Origin: Dermacentor variabilis
Lineage: Eukaryota > Arthropoda > Arachnida > Ixodida > Ixodidae
DNA length: 64,000 nt
Assembly: GCF_050947875.1 (NCBI RefSeq)
Contig: NC_134568.1
Location: 264,955,815-265,019,814, forward strand
Direction: 5' to 3'
Below the pieces are notes generated by a model. That model saw nothing but the letters and a program-made list of their open reading frames with translations, had not been told where the DNA came from and ran no database searches. This document shows, one piece after another, positions 14,329 through 23,742 of this stretch. The translations under genes and the position numbers were made by a program. Each line of letters opens with the position of its first letter. The stretch's first letter is position 1.

Positions 14329-14332
14329 GTTG
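14329..14332. repeat. Left target-site duplication of the LTR element (GTTG)
   Basis: GTTG lies immediately before the left LTR, and the same four bases follow the right LTR at 21251-21254. Removing the element plus one copy restores an uninterrupted exon-like monomer: exon edges 14214 and 21568 become exactly 432 bp apart. Confidence 0.92.
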
Positions 14333-14473
14333 TGTTGCGTTTCGCCTGCGACACGTGGTTTTGCCGGCGCGACGGCGGCGGGGCGGCGGACATTTTGGCC
14401 CGATCGTCGTCACCGCAACACTCATCGCCAGGTGTTTCCAGGCGCGTCTGCGGCGATGCGACCGCCTAGGGAT

Positions 14474-14640
14474 TTCGTTCCAGTCATTGTGCCCGAAACA
14501 GGCGAGGCCAAAGCAGGGATCTCCTTCCAGTTATTGGGCCCGAAACAGGCGATGCCAAAGCAGGGATCTCGTTCCAGTCATTGTGCCCGAAACAGGCGAT
14601 GCCAAAGCAGGGACCATCTTCTCGTTACAGTCATTGTGTC
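14474..14640 (+). repeat. LTR tandem repeat, about 47-48 bp unit, 3.5 copies
   Basis: Repeats of CCAGTCATTGTGCCCGAAAC followed by AGGCGATGCCAAAGCAGGG lie upstream of the LTR TATA box. Three complete units and one partial are also present in the right LTR. Position in U3 suggests enhancer-like repeats; that role is inferred. Confidence 0.85.
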
Positions 14641-14647
14641 CGACCGG

Positions 14648-14754
14648 CAGCGCCACGACAGTGTGCTGCGCAGCGCCACGACAGTATGCTGCGCAGCGCC
14701 ACGACAGTATGCTGCGCAGCGCCACGACAGTGTGCTGCGCAGCGCCACGACCAG
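14648..14754 (+). repeat. LTR tandem repeat, 23-bp unit, 4 copies plus partial
   Basis: Unit CAGCGCCACGACAGTGTGCT plus GCG starts at 14648, 14671, 14694 and 14717, with a partial at 14740. The right LTR has only two full units (20763, 20786) and a partial. Copy number changed after or during insertion. Confidence 0.92.
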
Positions 14755-14887
14755 GTGCTACGAGATCGTGCGCAGCGCCACGACATGGTGCTACGGCATC
14801 GCTACGACAGTGTGCGTCACCATTAGCCCATTGTACATTCACGTGCTCGTCTTTTGAGGGGTTCCTTCTTGCCCTCAACTGCGAGAG

Positions 14888-14895
14888 TATAAAAA
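14888..14895 (+). promoter_or_regulatory. LTR TATA box
   Basis: TATAAAAA follows the U3 repeats and lies about 110 bp before an AATAAA signal, the usual U3/R arrangement. The matching box in the right LTR is at 20957-20964. Confidence 0.65.
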
Positions 14896-15003
14896 CAGCT
14901 GCCCCCGGACGCCAGAGGAGGGCTCCGATTTCTTCCGTTGAGTGAAGTGCTCTCCAGTCTCTCTACTTCGGTCAAACTGACCGCCAACTCTTTGCGATGT
15001 TAA

Positions 15004-15009
15004 AATAAA
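15004..15009 (+). terminator. LTR poly(A) signal (AATAAA), left copy
   Basis: AATAAA lies in the central LTR downstream of the TATA box, as expected for the R region. In the right LTR the equivalent at 21073-21078 would direct 3'-end formation. Confidence 0.55.
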
Positions 15010-15181
15010 CAAGTTGTTTCGTTGTTACCTGTCGACTCATGCTTTGCCGGGACCTTCGGATGCTTGCAGTTGTACCCCAGGCCGCCAGGCCAACGCTACC
15101 CTTGGGGCTTGCGACCCAGGTACAACCACGGGCGTCAGCGCCGAGTTCCCAACAGATCGTACCAGCAGTCCGATCCAAACA

Positions 15182-15536
15182 TCTGGTTGCCAGCGGTGAG
15201 ATCGCCTACGACTTCAAACAACGGTCTGCCAGCGGCGAGATCGCGACAACGGAGGCCAGCAGCAAAGAGATGCAGTTGACTGTATGCTGAGCAGCTCAAC
15301 GTCGATCCGGGAGCAGTGCAACGAGCCCTGTGTGACGACTGGTTGCCTGCAGCGGAACGACTGCGCGGAATTCCTGCCTGCGAGGTTTGGTGAGTGCGGG
15401 ACTTTCTTCTACTGAGCTTTGCCAGGCTTTTTGTTAGTGTCAGAAACAGAGCTGGTAATTGTGGTTGTCGTTGCTGCCGGGTTAGTTTGCGGCAAGACAA
15501 TAGTAAGCAGTAGAGAAAGCAGCATTCAGAGCAGCC
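15182..15536 (+). other. Retrotransposon leader with candidate primer binding site
   Basis: Untranslated leader between the left LTR and the gag start. TGGTTGCCAGCGGTGAG begins two bases after the LTR (15184) and has the TGG expected of a site pairing with a tRNA 3' CCA; I cannot name the tRNA. A related GCCAGCGG(C/T)GAGATCGC motif occurs at 15190 and again near 15227. The ATG at 15537 sits in a strong GCAGCCATGG context. Confidence 0.5.
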
Positions 15537-18500
15537 ATGGATTTGAAGTCGTTGCGCAAACCGAAATTGTTGGAGCTTGCAAGAGAGTTGGGTCTGGATG
15601 TCTCAGACAAACTAAGAAAACCGGAACTGATAACGGCTATTCTTGAGTTAGAGGCTGAGGATGACGAGCTGTCGGAATGCCTTGAGACTATTGAGGAGAG
15701 GTCAAAAAGACAGGAGCGCGAACTTAAAGAGCAGAAAGAAAAAGAAGAGCGCGAACACGCTTTGGAAATGAAGCGTCTCGAGGTAGAGATGGAACGCGCT
15801 CGTAATGGAAGTCAGGCACACGGTGCAGGAGAACGCGTATTGTTCAAAATGACTGACCTGATGCGGCCGTTTAAGCTTGGAGAGGACATTGGTTTGTTCC
15901 TGGTTAACTTTGAGCGAACGTGCGAGAAGCAGGGGTTCTCTCGGGAAACGTGGCCACAGCGCTTGCTCACTTTGTTACCCGGCGAGGCGGCCGACGTAGT
16001 CGCTCGCTTGGATAGAGAGGAAGCAGAGGATTTCGACAAAGTAAAATCGAGTCTGCTAAAAAAGTACCGGCTGTCTGCGGAAGCGTTCCGTCGGAAGTTT
16101 CGGGAAAATGAGAAAGGCAAAAGTGAGTCATATACAGAGTTTGCGTATAGGCTTATGTCGAACATGCAGGAGTGGCTCAAAGAAGAGAAAGCGTTTGGTG
16201 ACCACGATAAAGTTCTGCAGTGTTTCGGGCTAGAACAGTTTTATAGTCGGTTACCGGAGAACGTGCGATACTGGGTCTTGGATAGGCCAGACGTGAGTAC
16301 GGTGGCTAGAGCCGCTGAGCTAGCCGAGGAGTTTGTGACGCGTCGAGCTCGCGGAGCTAAGGACGGTCCAAAGGGTGAATTTGGCTCCAAGTCTGAGAGG
16401 CCAAGGTTCACGCCCATGAGATTTAAGGGGGACACGCGTAGTGAGGATGCGAGTGAAAGCAATCCGACCAAACGTAAAGAGACGGCAGCCGAAGCCGAAC
16501 GCAGAAAGCGGTTCGAGATGAGGCGAGCGGGCGTTTGTTATACGTGCCAGAAGCCGGGTCACTTTTCGGCGCAGTGTCCGGAAACAACACCAAAAGTTGT
16601 GTTTTTTTCAATAGGCAGCACTGACGAGAACATGAAGCTTCTTGAGCCTTACATGCGAGACCTCCTCGTAAACGGGAAAGAGTGCCGAGTGCTTCGCGAT
16701 TCCGCAGCTACGATGGATGTAGTTCACCCGTCTTACGTAGAACCCCATATGTTCACGGGCGAGTGCGCGTGGATCAAGCAAGCCGTGGAAGCTCATAGCG
16801 TGTGTCTGCCGGTAGCAAAAGTGCTTATTGAAGGACCTTTCGGAGCGCTTGAGACGGAGGCGGCAGTGTCATCTATGCTGCCACCCCAGTACCCGTACCT
16901 ATTTTCAAACAGGTCCGATCACCTCCTGCGCGAGAAGGGGCTTTTGTTTGGTGAAGCTAGTGTTCAGGCCTTAACCAGATCGAAGGTTCGGGAGCTCGCT
17001 GCAAAGGCGGTAGTTGCGGGGCCGACGTTATCAAACAACGAAAAAGGGTCAGAGGCGCAGCAAGCTGATATTCAGAGCACGCCCGAACAGAATAGAATTG
17101 AGTCTGTAGCGTTGAAGGCGCCAGATACTGGAGAGGAAAATCCCGACGCGGGAAAGTTAGAAGAGCTATCTACTGATTTGCTCATCGCGCCTACGTCAGA
17201 CGGACTTGATAGGTTGCTAAAAGTCAGCCGGACGGCTTTGATAGCCGAGCAAAAAAAGGATGGCAGCCTGGAAAACGTGCGCTGCAATGTCAAAGAAGGT
17301 ATCGCCAGGAAAACTGCGCGTTTTGTGGAAAGAGGTGGAGTCCTGTACCGGAAGTATCTAGACCGCCGAGGAGTGGAGTTCGATCAGCTGGTCGTGCCTC
17401 AATGCTATCGTCAGGATCTGTTGCGCTTGTCACATGGGGGTTCGTGGTCCGGACACCTAGGAGTTAAGAAAACTAAGGACCGTCTCTTGCAAGAGTACTA
17501 TTGGCCAGGGTGTTTTCGGGACGCAGACCATTTCGTGAGGACATGTGACACTTGTCAGCGGGTGGGCAAACCAGGGGACAAATCGAGGGCGCCGTTGAAA
17601 TTGGTACCTATCATTACGGAGCCTTTTAGACGGCTCGTTATTGATACTGTGGGACCTCTGCCGGTAACAGCCACGGGGTACAGACACATTTTGACTGTGA
17701 TCTGCCCAGCGACAAAGTTCCCTGAAGCAGTGCCGCTTAAAGAACTCAGCTCAGTTGAAATAGTTAATGCACTACTGTCCATATTTGCGCGAGTTGGTTT
17801 TCCTGCAGAAATTCAATCAGATCAGGGCACAGTGTTTACTAGCGCTTTGACGACAACTTTTCTCGAAAGGTGTGGGGTAAAGCTGCTACACAGCTCAGTG
17901 TACCACCCACAGTCGAATTCCGTTGAGAAGCTCCACTCCGTCATGAAGCGCGTGTTGAGAGCCTTGTGTTTTGAACATCAAACTGACTGGGAGCTGTGTC
18001 TGCCTGGGGTGATGTTTGCTTTAAGGACCGCGCCGCATGCGGCTACGGGGTTTTCGCCAGCTGAACTGGTGTACGGTCGCTCGCTTCGATCTCCGCTTCG
18101 CATGCTTCGAGAATCATGGGAAGGTAGGGGCGACGACCCAGTCGTGGTGGAGTACGTGCTTAAGCTCCTCGAACGCTTAAGAAGGGCACAGGAGTTGTCA
18201 GGTGAAGCAATGACAAAGGCCCAGCAGAGGGCCAAGGTTTATTATGATCGGACAGCCAGGGCCCGTCGTTTTGAGGTTGGCGATGAGGTCATGATATTGC
18301 GCACATCGCTAAACAACAAACTAGACGTGCAGTGGGAGGGCCCAGCGCGAATTGTTCAGAAACTGTCGGACGTTAACTACGTGGTAAGTCTGCCAGGAAA
18401 GCGGAAAGCACAGCAAGTTTACCACTGTAATCTGCTCAAACCTTATAGACAAAGGGAAGCAGTGGTGTGCATGATGGTAAACGTTCCTGAAGAGCTTCCG

Positions 18501-19961
18501 GTCGAGCTTCCGGGACTAGGCTCAGTGACGAACAGGGAAGACACCGGTCAAGTCATTAGTGACCTTATCAGTAAAGCACCGCTGTCGCCTGAGCAGAAAA
18601 CCGAACTACACCAGCTATTACAAGAGTTTCAAGGTCTGTTCTCTGAGAGGCCTGGTAGGACTTCGGTACTTACTCATGATATAGAACTTACCTCCCCAGA
18701 GCCAGTACGATCCAAGGCGTATCGGGTGTCACCCCGCCAGAGCGATATTATGGAGGCTGAGGTAAAGAAAATGCTACAGCTCGGTGTTATTGAGGCAGGT
18801 GAGAGTGATTATACCTCCCCTTTGATTTTAGTTGAGGTACCGGGCAAGGAACCTCGTCCTTGCGTCGACTACCGCAGGCTTAATTCCATCACTAAGGATC
18901 AAATTTATCCGATCCCTAACATCGAGGAGCGCCTTGAGAAAGTTAGTAGCGCTCAGTTTATTTCCACCCTAGATCTTGTCAGGGGTTATTGGCAGGTTCC
19001 ACTTACAGAAGAGGCTAGTAGGTATGCGGCGTTCATTTCACCAATGGGAACATTCCGTCCTAAAGTGTTGAGTTTTGGTTTGAAGAACGCGCCATACTGT
19101 TTTTCAAGTCTCATGGATAAAGTGTTGCGGGGACAGCAAGAATTCGCTTTACCGTATCTAGACGACGTAGCGATATTCTCCGCATCCTGGTCTGAGCATA
19201 TGACACACTTGCGGGCAGTGCTAACCCGCCTGCGCGAAGCAGGCTTGACAGTAAAGGCTCCTAAGTGCCAGTTAGCACAGGCCGAGGTTGTCTACCTCGG
19301 TCACGTGATTGGTCAGGGTCGTCGCCGCCCCTCTGAAATAAAAGTGGCCGCTGTGCGAGACTTTCCGCAACCGCGCACAAAGACCGATATTCGGTCGTTC
19401 TTAGGTGTCGCCGGCTACTATCAGAGGTACATCCCTAGGTACTCTGATATCGCGGCTCCCCTGACGGATGCTCTAAGAAAGACAGAGCCTCAAACAGTCG
19501 TCTGGGACGAGACAAAGGAAAGAGCTTTTAGCGCCCTAAAGAGTGCCCTAACAAGCCAGCCTGTGCTACGATCGCCAGACTATACAAAAGGGTTCATTGT
19601 TCAGTGCGATGCTAGTGAGCGAGGCATGGGCGTTGTACTGTGCCAACGGGAAAATGGAGAAGTAGAACACCCCGTCCTGTATGCTAGTCGTAAGCTGACC
19701 AGTCGTGAGCAGGCGTATAGCGCCACCGAGAAAGAGTGTGCATGTCTCGTGTGGGCCGTTCAGAAATTGTCATGCTATCTAGCCGGCTCGAGGTTTATCA
19801 TTGAGACAGATCACTGCCCTCTCCAATGGCTGCAGACCATCTCTCCCAAAAATGGCCGCCTCCTGCGCTGGAGCCTCGCTTTACAACAATATTCCTTTGA
19901 GGTGCGTTACAAAAAGGGGAGTCTCAACGGTAACGCCGATGGCTTAAGTCGAAGCCCCTAA
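15537..19961 (+). CDS. Gag-pol polyprotein, 1474 aa, Gag-PR-INT-RT-RNaseH order
   Basis: Single open frame. The N-terminus (1-40) is SAP-like, followed by an E/K-rich coiled coil (45-95). Residues about 179-268 resemble a SCAN/Gag capsid, including GLEQF at 231-235 and a following LPENV. A CCHC knuckle is C334, C337, H342, C347. The protease site reads D388-S-A, where families usually have DSG or DTG. Integrase has an H2C2 finger (H633, H640, C670, C673), catalytic D703, D762 and E797, and a GPY/F-like module near 930. RT follows, with D1146 and YLDD at 1207-1210, then RNase H with D1358 and TDH at 1424-1426. The frame ends NADGLSRSP. No frameshift separates gag from pol. It makes the proteins for reverse transcription and integration of the element. 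Confidence 0.95.
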   Translation: MDLKSLRKPKLLELARELGLDVSDKLRKPELITAILELEAEDDELSECLETIEERSKRQERELKEQKEKEEREHALEMKRLEVEMERARNGSQAHGAGERVLFKMTDLMRPFKLGEDIGLFLVNFERTCEKQGFSRETWPQRLLTLLPGEAADVVARLDREEAEDFDKVKSSLLKKYRLSAEAFRRKFRENEKGKSESYTEFAYRLMSNMQEWLKEEKAFGDHDKVLQCFGLEQFYSRLPENVRYWVLDRPDVSTVARAAELAEEFVTRRARGAKDGPKGEFGSKSERPRFTPMRFKGDTRSEDASESNPTKRKETAAEAERRKRFEMRRAGVCYTCQKPGHFSAQCPETTPKVVFFSIGSTDENMKLLEPYMRDLLVNGKECRVLRDSAATMDVVHPSYVEPHMFTGECAWIKQAVEAHSVCLPVAKVLIEGPFGALETEAAVSSMLPPQYPYLFSNRSDHLLREKGLLFGEASVQALTRSKVRELAAKAVVAGPTLSNNEKGSEAQQADIQSTPEQNRIESVALKAPDTGEENPDAGKLEELSTDLLIAPTSDGLDRLLKVSRTALIAEQKKDGSLENVRCNVKEGIARKTARFVERGGVLYRKYLDRRGVEFDQLVVPQCYRQDLLRLSHGGSWSGHLGVKKTKDRLLQEYYWPGCFRDADHFVRTCDTCQRVGKPGDKSRAPLKLVPIITEPFRRLVIDTVGPLPVTATGYRHILTVICPATKFPEAVPLKELSSVEIVNALLSIFARVGFPAEIQSDQGTVFTSALTTTFLERCGVKLLHSSVYHPQSNSVEKLHSVMKRVLRALCFEHQTDWELCLPGVMFALRTAPHAATGFSPAELVYGRSLRSPLRMLRESWEGRGDDPVVVEYVLKLLERLRRAQELSGEAMTKAQQRAKVYYDRTARARRFEVGDEVMILRTSLNNKLDVQWEGPARIVQKLSDVNYVVSLPGKRKAQQVYHCNLLKPYRQREAVVCMMVNVPEELPVELPGLGSVTNREDTGQVISDLISKAPLSPEQKTELHQLLQEFQGLFSERPGRTSVLTHDIELTSPEPVRSKAYRVSPRQSDIMEAEVKKMLQLGVIEAGESDYTSPLILVEVPGKEPRPCVDYRRLNSITKDQIYPIPNIEERLEKVSSAQFISTLDLVRGYWQVPLTEEASRYAAFISPMGTFRPKVLSFGLKNAPYCFSSLMDKVLRGQQEFALPYLDDVAIFSASWSEHMTHLRAVLTRLREAGLTVKAPKCQLAQAEVVYLGHVIGQGRRRPSEIKVAAVRDFPQPRTKTDIRSFLGVAGYYQRYIPRYSDIAAPLTDALRKTEPQTVVWDETKERAFSALKSALTSQPVLRSPDYTKGFIVQCDASERGMGVVLCQRENGEVEHPVLYASRKLTSREQAYSATEKECACLVWAVQKLSCYLAGSRFIIETDHCPLQWLQTISPKNGRLLRWSLALQQYSFEVRYKKGSLNGNADGLSRSP

Positions 19962-20447
19962 CGTAGGAATCAGCCTCAAAATTGTTTGTTACTGATGTTT
20001 TTCTTCCTGAGGCAGGATTTTTTTTAACATATTGCTTTTGTTTAGTGTTTCAAAGTGATGATATGCTTTCTAGTGCAATTTTTCAATTTGTGGACGCGTT
20101 CTGAGTGATGCTAGACTACTGTAAGGAACTAGGCAGTGGTATAAAAAGGGGAAAGAGCCTGGCAGGGCTTAGTGAGGGTTGTGCCGTGCTTGCTGACTGA
20201 GCGGTTGAGTTTTCAGCGTAGTTCTAACGCTTGCCGGGAACGAGAACAAAAATGTGAACTCTCCCGAAGTCACTTTGCAGTGTCCCGTGCGAACCTGAAC
20301 GAGAGAACGAGGCCTTCTCTGTGCGCTGCGCTCAAGAGACGTCAAGGGACGCCCGACTTCGGTTATGCGCATCATCGAGCGACATCCCTCCGGACAGCGG
20401 ATGCAGTCCCCTGTCCATCGGGATCTCCTTTCCCCGGCGGGGCGGTC
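19962..20447 (+). other. Element 3' noncoding region with a second TATA-like motif
   Basis: 486 bp between the pol stop and the right LTR with no continuing pol domain. GGTATAAAAAGGGG at about 20139 resembles a core promoter. An open frame begins near 20172 and runs into the LTR, but shows no recognisable domain. No clean polypurine tract precedes the LTR; the adjacent bases are GGCGGGGCGGTC. Confidence 0.45.
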
Positions 20448-21250
20448 TGTTGCGTTTCGCCTGCGACACGTGGTTTTGCCGGCGCGACGGCGGCGGGGCG
20501 GCGGACATTTTGGCCCGATCGTCGTCACCGCAACACTCATCGCCAGGTGTTTCCAGGCGCGTCTGCGGCGATGCGACCGCCTAGGGATTTCGTTCCAGTC
20601 ATTGTGCCCGAAACAGGCGATGCCAAAGCAGGGATCTCATTCCAGTTATTGGGCCCGAAACAGGCGATGCCAAAGCAGGGATCTCGTTCCAGTCATTGTG
20701 CCCGAAACAGGCGATGCCAAAGCAGGGACCATCTTCTCGTTACAGTCATTGTGTCTGACCGGCAGCGCCACGACAGTGTGCTGCGCAGCGCCACGACAGT
20801 GTGCTGCGCAGCGCCACGACCAGGTGCTACGAGATCGTGCGCAGCGCCACGACATGGTGCTACGGCGTCGCTACGACAGTGTGCGTCACCATTAGCCCAT
20901 TGTACATTCACGTGCTCGTCTTTTGAGGGGTTCCTTCTTGCCCTCAACTGCGAGAGTATAAAAACAGCTGCCCCCGGACGCCAGAGGAGGGCTCCGATTT
21001 CTTCCGTTGAGTGAAGTGCTCTCCCGTCTCTCTACTTCGGTCAAACTGACCGCCAACTCTTTGCGATGTTAAAATAAACAAGTTGTTTCGTTGTTACCTG
21101 TCGACTCATGCTTTGCCGGGACCTTCGGATGCTTGCAGTTGTACCCCAGGCCGCCAGGCCAACGCTACCCTTGGGGCTTGCGACCCAGGTACAACCACGG
21201 GCGTCAGCGCCGAGTTCCCAACAGATCGTACCAGCAGTCCGATCCAAACA
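20448..21250 (+). repeat. Right LTR (803 bp)
   Basis: Matches the left LTR from TGTTGCG to CCAAACA. It has two rather than four full 23-bp units, TATAAAAA at 20957-20964 and AATAAA at 21073-21078. It is followed by the GTTG duplication and the interrupted satellite monomer. Confidence 0.95.
20957..20964 (+). promoter_or_regulatory. TATA box of right LTR
   Basis: TATAAAAA at the position equivalent to 14888 in the left LTR. As the downstream LTR it could drive transcription out into the satellite on the plus strand, which would be antisense to the FKBP-like exons; that is inferred. Confidence 0.5.
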
Positions 21251-23742
21251 GTTGCGTTCGGCGGGATGCGAGGGAGGCACCCCTGGGCTCCGAATCCATA
21301 CCCGCCGAGATTTTGACGTGACATCCTTCGCCCCGTCGCTTGCTCTGTAGAGCGATGCGATGTGCAGCCTCAGTACTCCTAGTTCTTTCAGGCTGCGTTG
21401 CGGAGAAAACACTCCTCTTTAGGCAGTATGTTGAAGCATTTTACTTGATTTTGTTTTTATCATTTGATAAGTGCCTTTACGCGTAGCGAAAGTGCTGTAT
21501 TGTGTCGCAGTACAAAATACTACATATTTCACGGCGAATACACTAAATGCTCATGCGACTAAATACACTAAATGCGACTCACCCCAAAGAGGGTGTTCGT
21601 AGGCATTAGTCGGGAGTCGATGTCCGCGCCGCCGTCGTCCTCCGTCTCGGTGAAATCTACCAAAGCGATCTCATAAACGAGTGTTGCGTTCGGCGGGATG
21701 CGAGGGAGGCACCCCTGGGCTCCGAATCCATACCCGCCGAGATCTTGACGTGACATCCTTCGCCCCTTCGCATGCTCTGTACAGCGATGCGATGTGCAGC
21801 CTCAGTGCTCCTAGTTCTTTCAGGCTGCGTTGCGGAGATAACACTCCTCTTTAGGCAGTATGTTGAAGCATTTTACTTGATTTTGTTTTTATCATTTGAT
21901 AAGTGCCTTTACGCGTAGCGGAAGTGCTGTATTGTGTTACAGTACAGTACAAAATACTATATATTTCACGGCGAATACACTAAATGCTCATGCGACTAAA
22001 TACAGTAAATGCGACTCACCCCAAAGATGGTGTTCGTAGGCATTAGTCGGGAGTCGATGTCCGCGCCGCCGTCGTCCTCCGTCTCGGTGAAGTCTACCAA
22101 AGCGATCTCATAAACGAGTGTTGCGTTCGGCGGGATGCGAGGGAGGCACCCCTGGGCTCCGAATCCATACCCGCCGAGATCTTGACGTGACATCCTTCGC
22201 CCCGTCGCATGCTCTGTACAGCGATGCGATGTGCAGCCTCAGTACTCCTAGTTCTTTCAGGCTGGGTTGCGGAGAAAACACTCCTCTTTAGGCAGTATGT
22301 TGAAGCATTTTACTTGATTTTGTTTTTATCATTTGATAAGTGCCTTTACGCGTAGCGAAAGTGCTGTATTGTGTTGCAGTACAGTACAAAATACTATATA
22401 TTTCACGGCGAATACACTAAATGCTCATGCGACTAAATACACTAAATGCGACTCACCCCAAAGAGGGTGTTCGTAGGCATTAGTCGGGAGTCGATGTCCG
22501 CGCCGCCGTCGTCCTCCGTCTCGGTGAAGTCTACCAAAGCGATCTCATAAACGAGTGTTGCCTTCGGCGGGATGCGAGGGAGGCACCCCTGGGCTCCGAA
22601 TCCATACCCGCCGAGATCTTGACGTGACATCCTTCGCCCCGTCGCATGCTCTGTACAGCGATGCGATGTGCAGCCTCAGTACTCCTAGTGCTTTCAGGCT
22701 GCGTTGCGGAGAAAACACTCCTCTTTAGGCAGTATGTTGAAGCATTTTACTTGATTTTGTTTTTATCATTTGATAAGTGCCTTTACGCGTAGCGAAAGTG
22801 CTGTATTGTGTTGCAGTACAAAATACTATATATTTCACGGCAAATACACTAAATGCTCATGCGACTAAATACACTAAATGCGACTCACCCCAAAGAGGGT
22901 GTTCGTAGGCATTAGTCGGGAGTCGATGTCCGCGCCGCCGTCGTCCTCCGTCTCGGTGAAGTCTACCAAAGCGATCTCATAAACGAGTGTTGCGTTCGGA
23001 GGGATGCGAGGGAGGCACCCCTGGGCTCCGAATCCATACCCGCCGAGATCTTGACGTGACATCCTTCGCCGCGTCGCATGCTCTGTACAGCGATGCGATG
23101 TGCAGCCTCAGTACTCCTAGTTCTTTCAGGCTGCGTTGCGGAGAAAACACTCCTCTTTAGGCAGTATGTTGAAGCATTTTACTTGATTTTGTTTTTATCA
23201 TTTGATAAGTGCCTTTACGCGTAGCGAAAGTGCTGTATTGTGTTGCAGTACAAAATACTATATATTTCACGGCGAATACACTAAATGCTCATGCGACTAA
23301 ATACACTAAATGCGACTCACCCCAAAGAGGGTGTTCGTAGGCATTAGTCGGGAGTCGATGTCCGCGCCGCCGTCGTCCTCCGTCTCGGTGAAGTCTACCA
23401 AAGCGATCTCATAAACGAGTGTTGCGTTCGGCGGGATGCGAGGGAGGCACCCCTGGGCTCCGAATCCATACCCGCCGAGATCTTGATGTGACATCCTTCG
23501 CCCCGTCGCATGCTCTGTACAGCGATGCGATGTGCAGCCTCAGTGCTCCTAGTCCTTTCAGGCTGCGTTGCGGAGAAAACACTCCTCTTTAGGCAGTATG
23601 TTGAAGCATTTTACGTGATTTTGTTTTTATCATTTGATAAGTGCCTTTACGCGTAGCGAAAGTGCTGTATTGTGTTGCAGTACAGTACAAAATACTATAT
23701 ATTTCAAGGCGAATACACTAAATGCCAATGCGACTAAATACA

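Larger units (their letters stand above)
1..14332. repeat. FKBP-exon satellite array, segment A (about 33 monomers)
   Basis: Head-to-tail array of about 432-bp monomers. The array is already in progress at base 1, inside an exon copy. Exon-like segments recur with left edges near 358, 790, 1222, 1659, 2091, 2523, 2960, 3391, 3828, 4260, 4691, 5123, 5555, 5975, 6411, 6843, 7275, 7715, 8152, 8584, 9016, 9448, 9880, 10317, 10749, 11180, 11612, 12044, 12481, 12913, 13345, 13782 and 14214. Spacing is 432, with 437 where a CAGTA step is duplicated, 420 where 12 bp are missing (near 5937) and 440 after an 8-bp duplication near 7579. Copies differ by a few substitutions, so homogenisation is strong. 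The last copy is interrupted by the LTR element, and the monomer resumes in register at 21251. No independent gene was seen inside. Confidence 0.97.
14333..15181 (+). repeat. Left LTR (849 bp)
   Basis: Begins TGTTGCGTTTCGCC and ends GATCCAAACA. The U3 part holds two tandem-repeat blocks, followed by a TATA box and a poly(A) signal. It differs from the right LTR by a few substitutions and by four rather than two full copies of a 23-bp unit, which explains the 46-bp length difference. Confidence 0.95.
14333..21250 (+). mobile_element. Full-length Gmr1-like Ty3/gypsy LTR retrotransposon
   Basis: The 6918-bp element has LTRs at 14333-15181 and 20448-21250, each starting TGTTGCG and ending CCAAACA, with a 4-bp target duplication. 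One intact gag-pol frame lies at 15537-19961. The pol order is PR-INT-RT-RH, unlike standard gypsy (PR-RT-RH-INT), and the capsid is SCAN-like; both traits are known from Gmr1-like elements. By eye the LTRs differ at about five bases over roughly 800, plus 46 bp from two extra copies of a 23-bp repeat in the left one, so the insertion is recent. It sits inside a satellite exon. Confidence 0.93.

Noticed and set aside
1..14332. CRISPR-like regular repeats
   Set aside because: Units are 432 bp, tandem without unique spacers, in eukaryotic DNA.
14327..14945. 176-196 codon frames in the left LTR
   Set aside because: Caused by GC-rich tandem repeats in U3. Overlapping frames are open on both strands with no domain.
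15812..18235. Minus-strand frames inside gag-pol
   Set aside because: Shadows of the 1474-codon plus-strand frame.
20430..20447. Polypurine tract for the LTR element
   Set aside because: CCGGCGGGGCGGTC contains several pyrimidines; not convincing.
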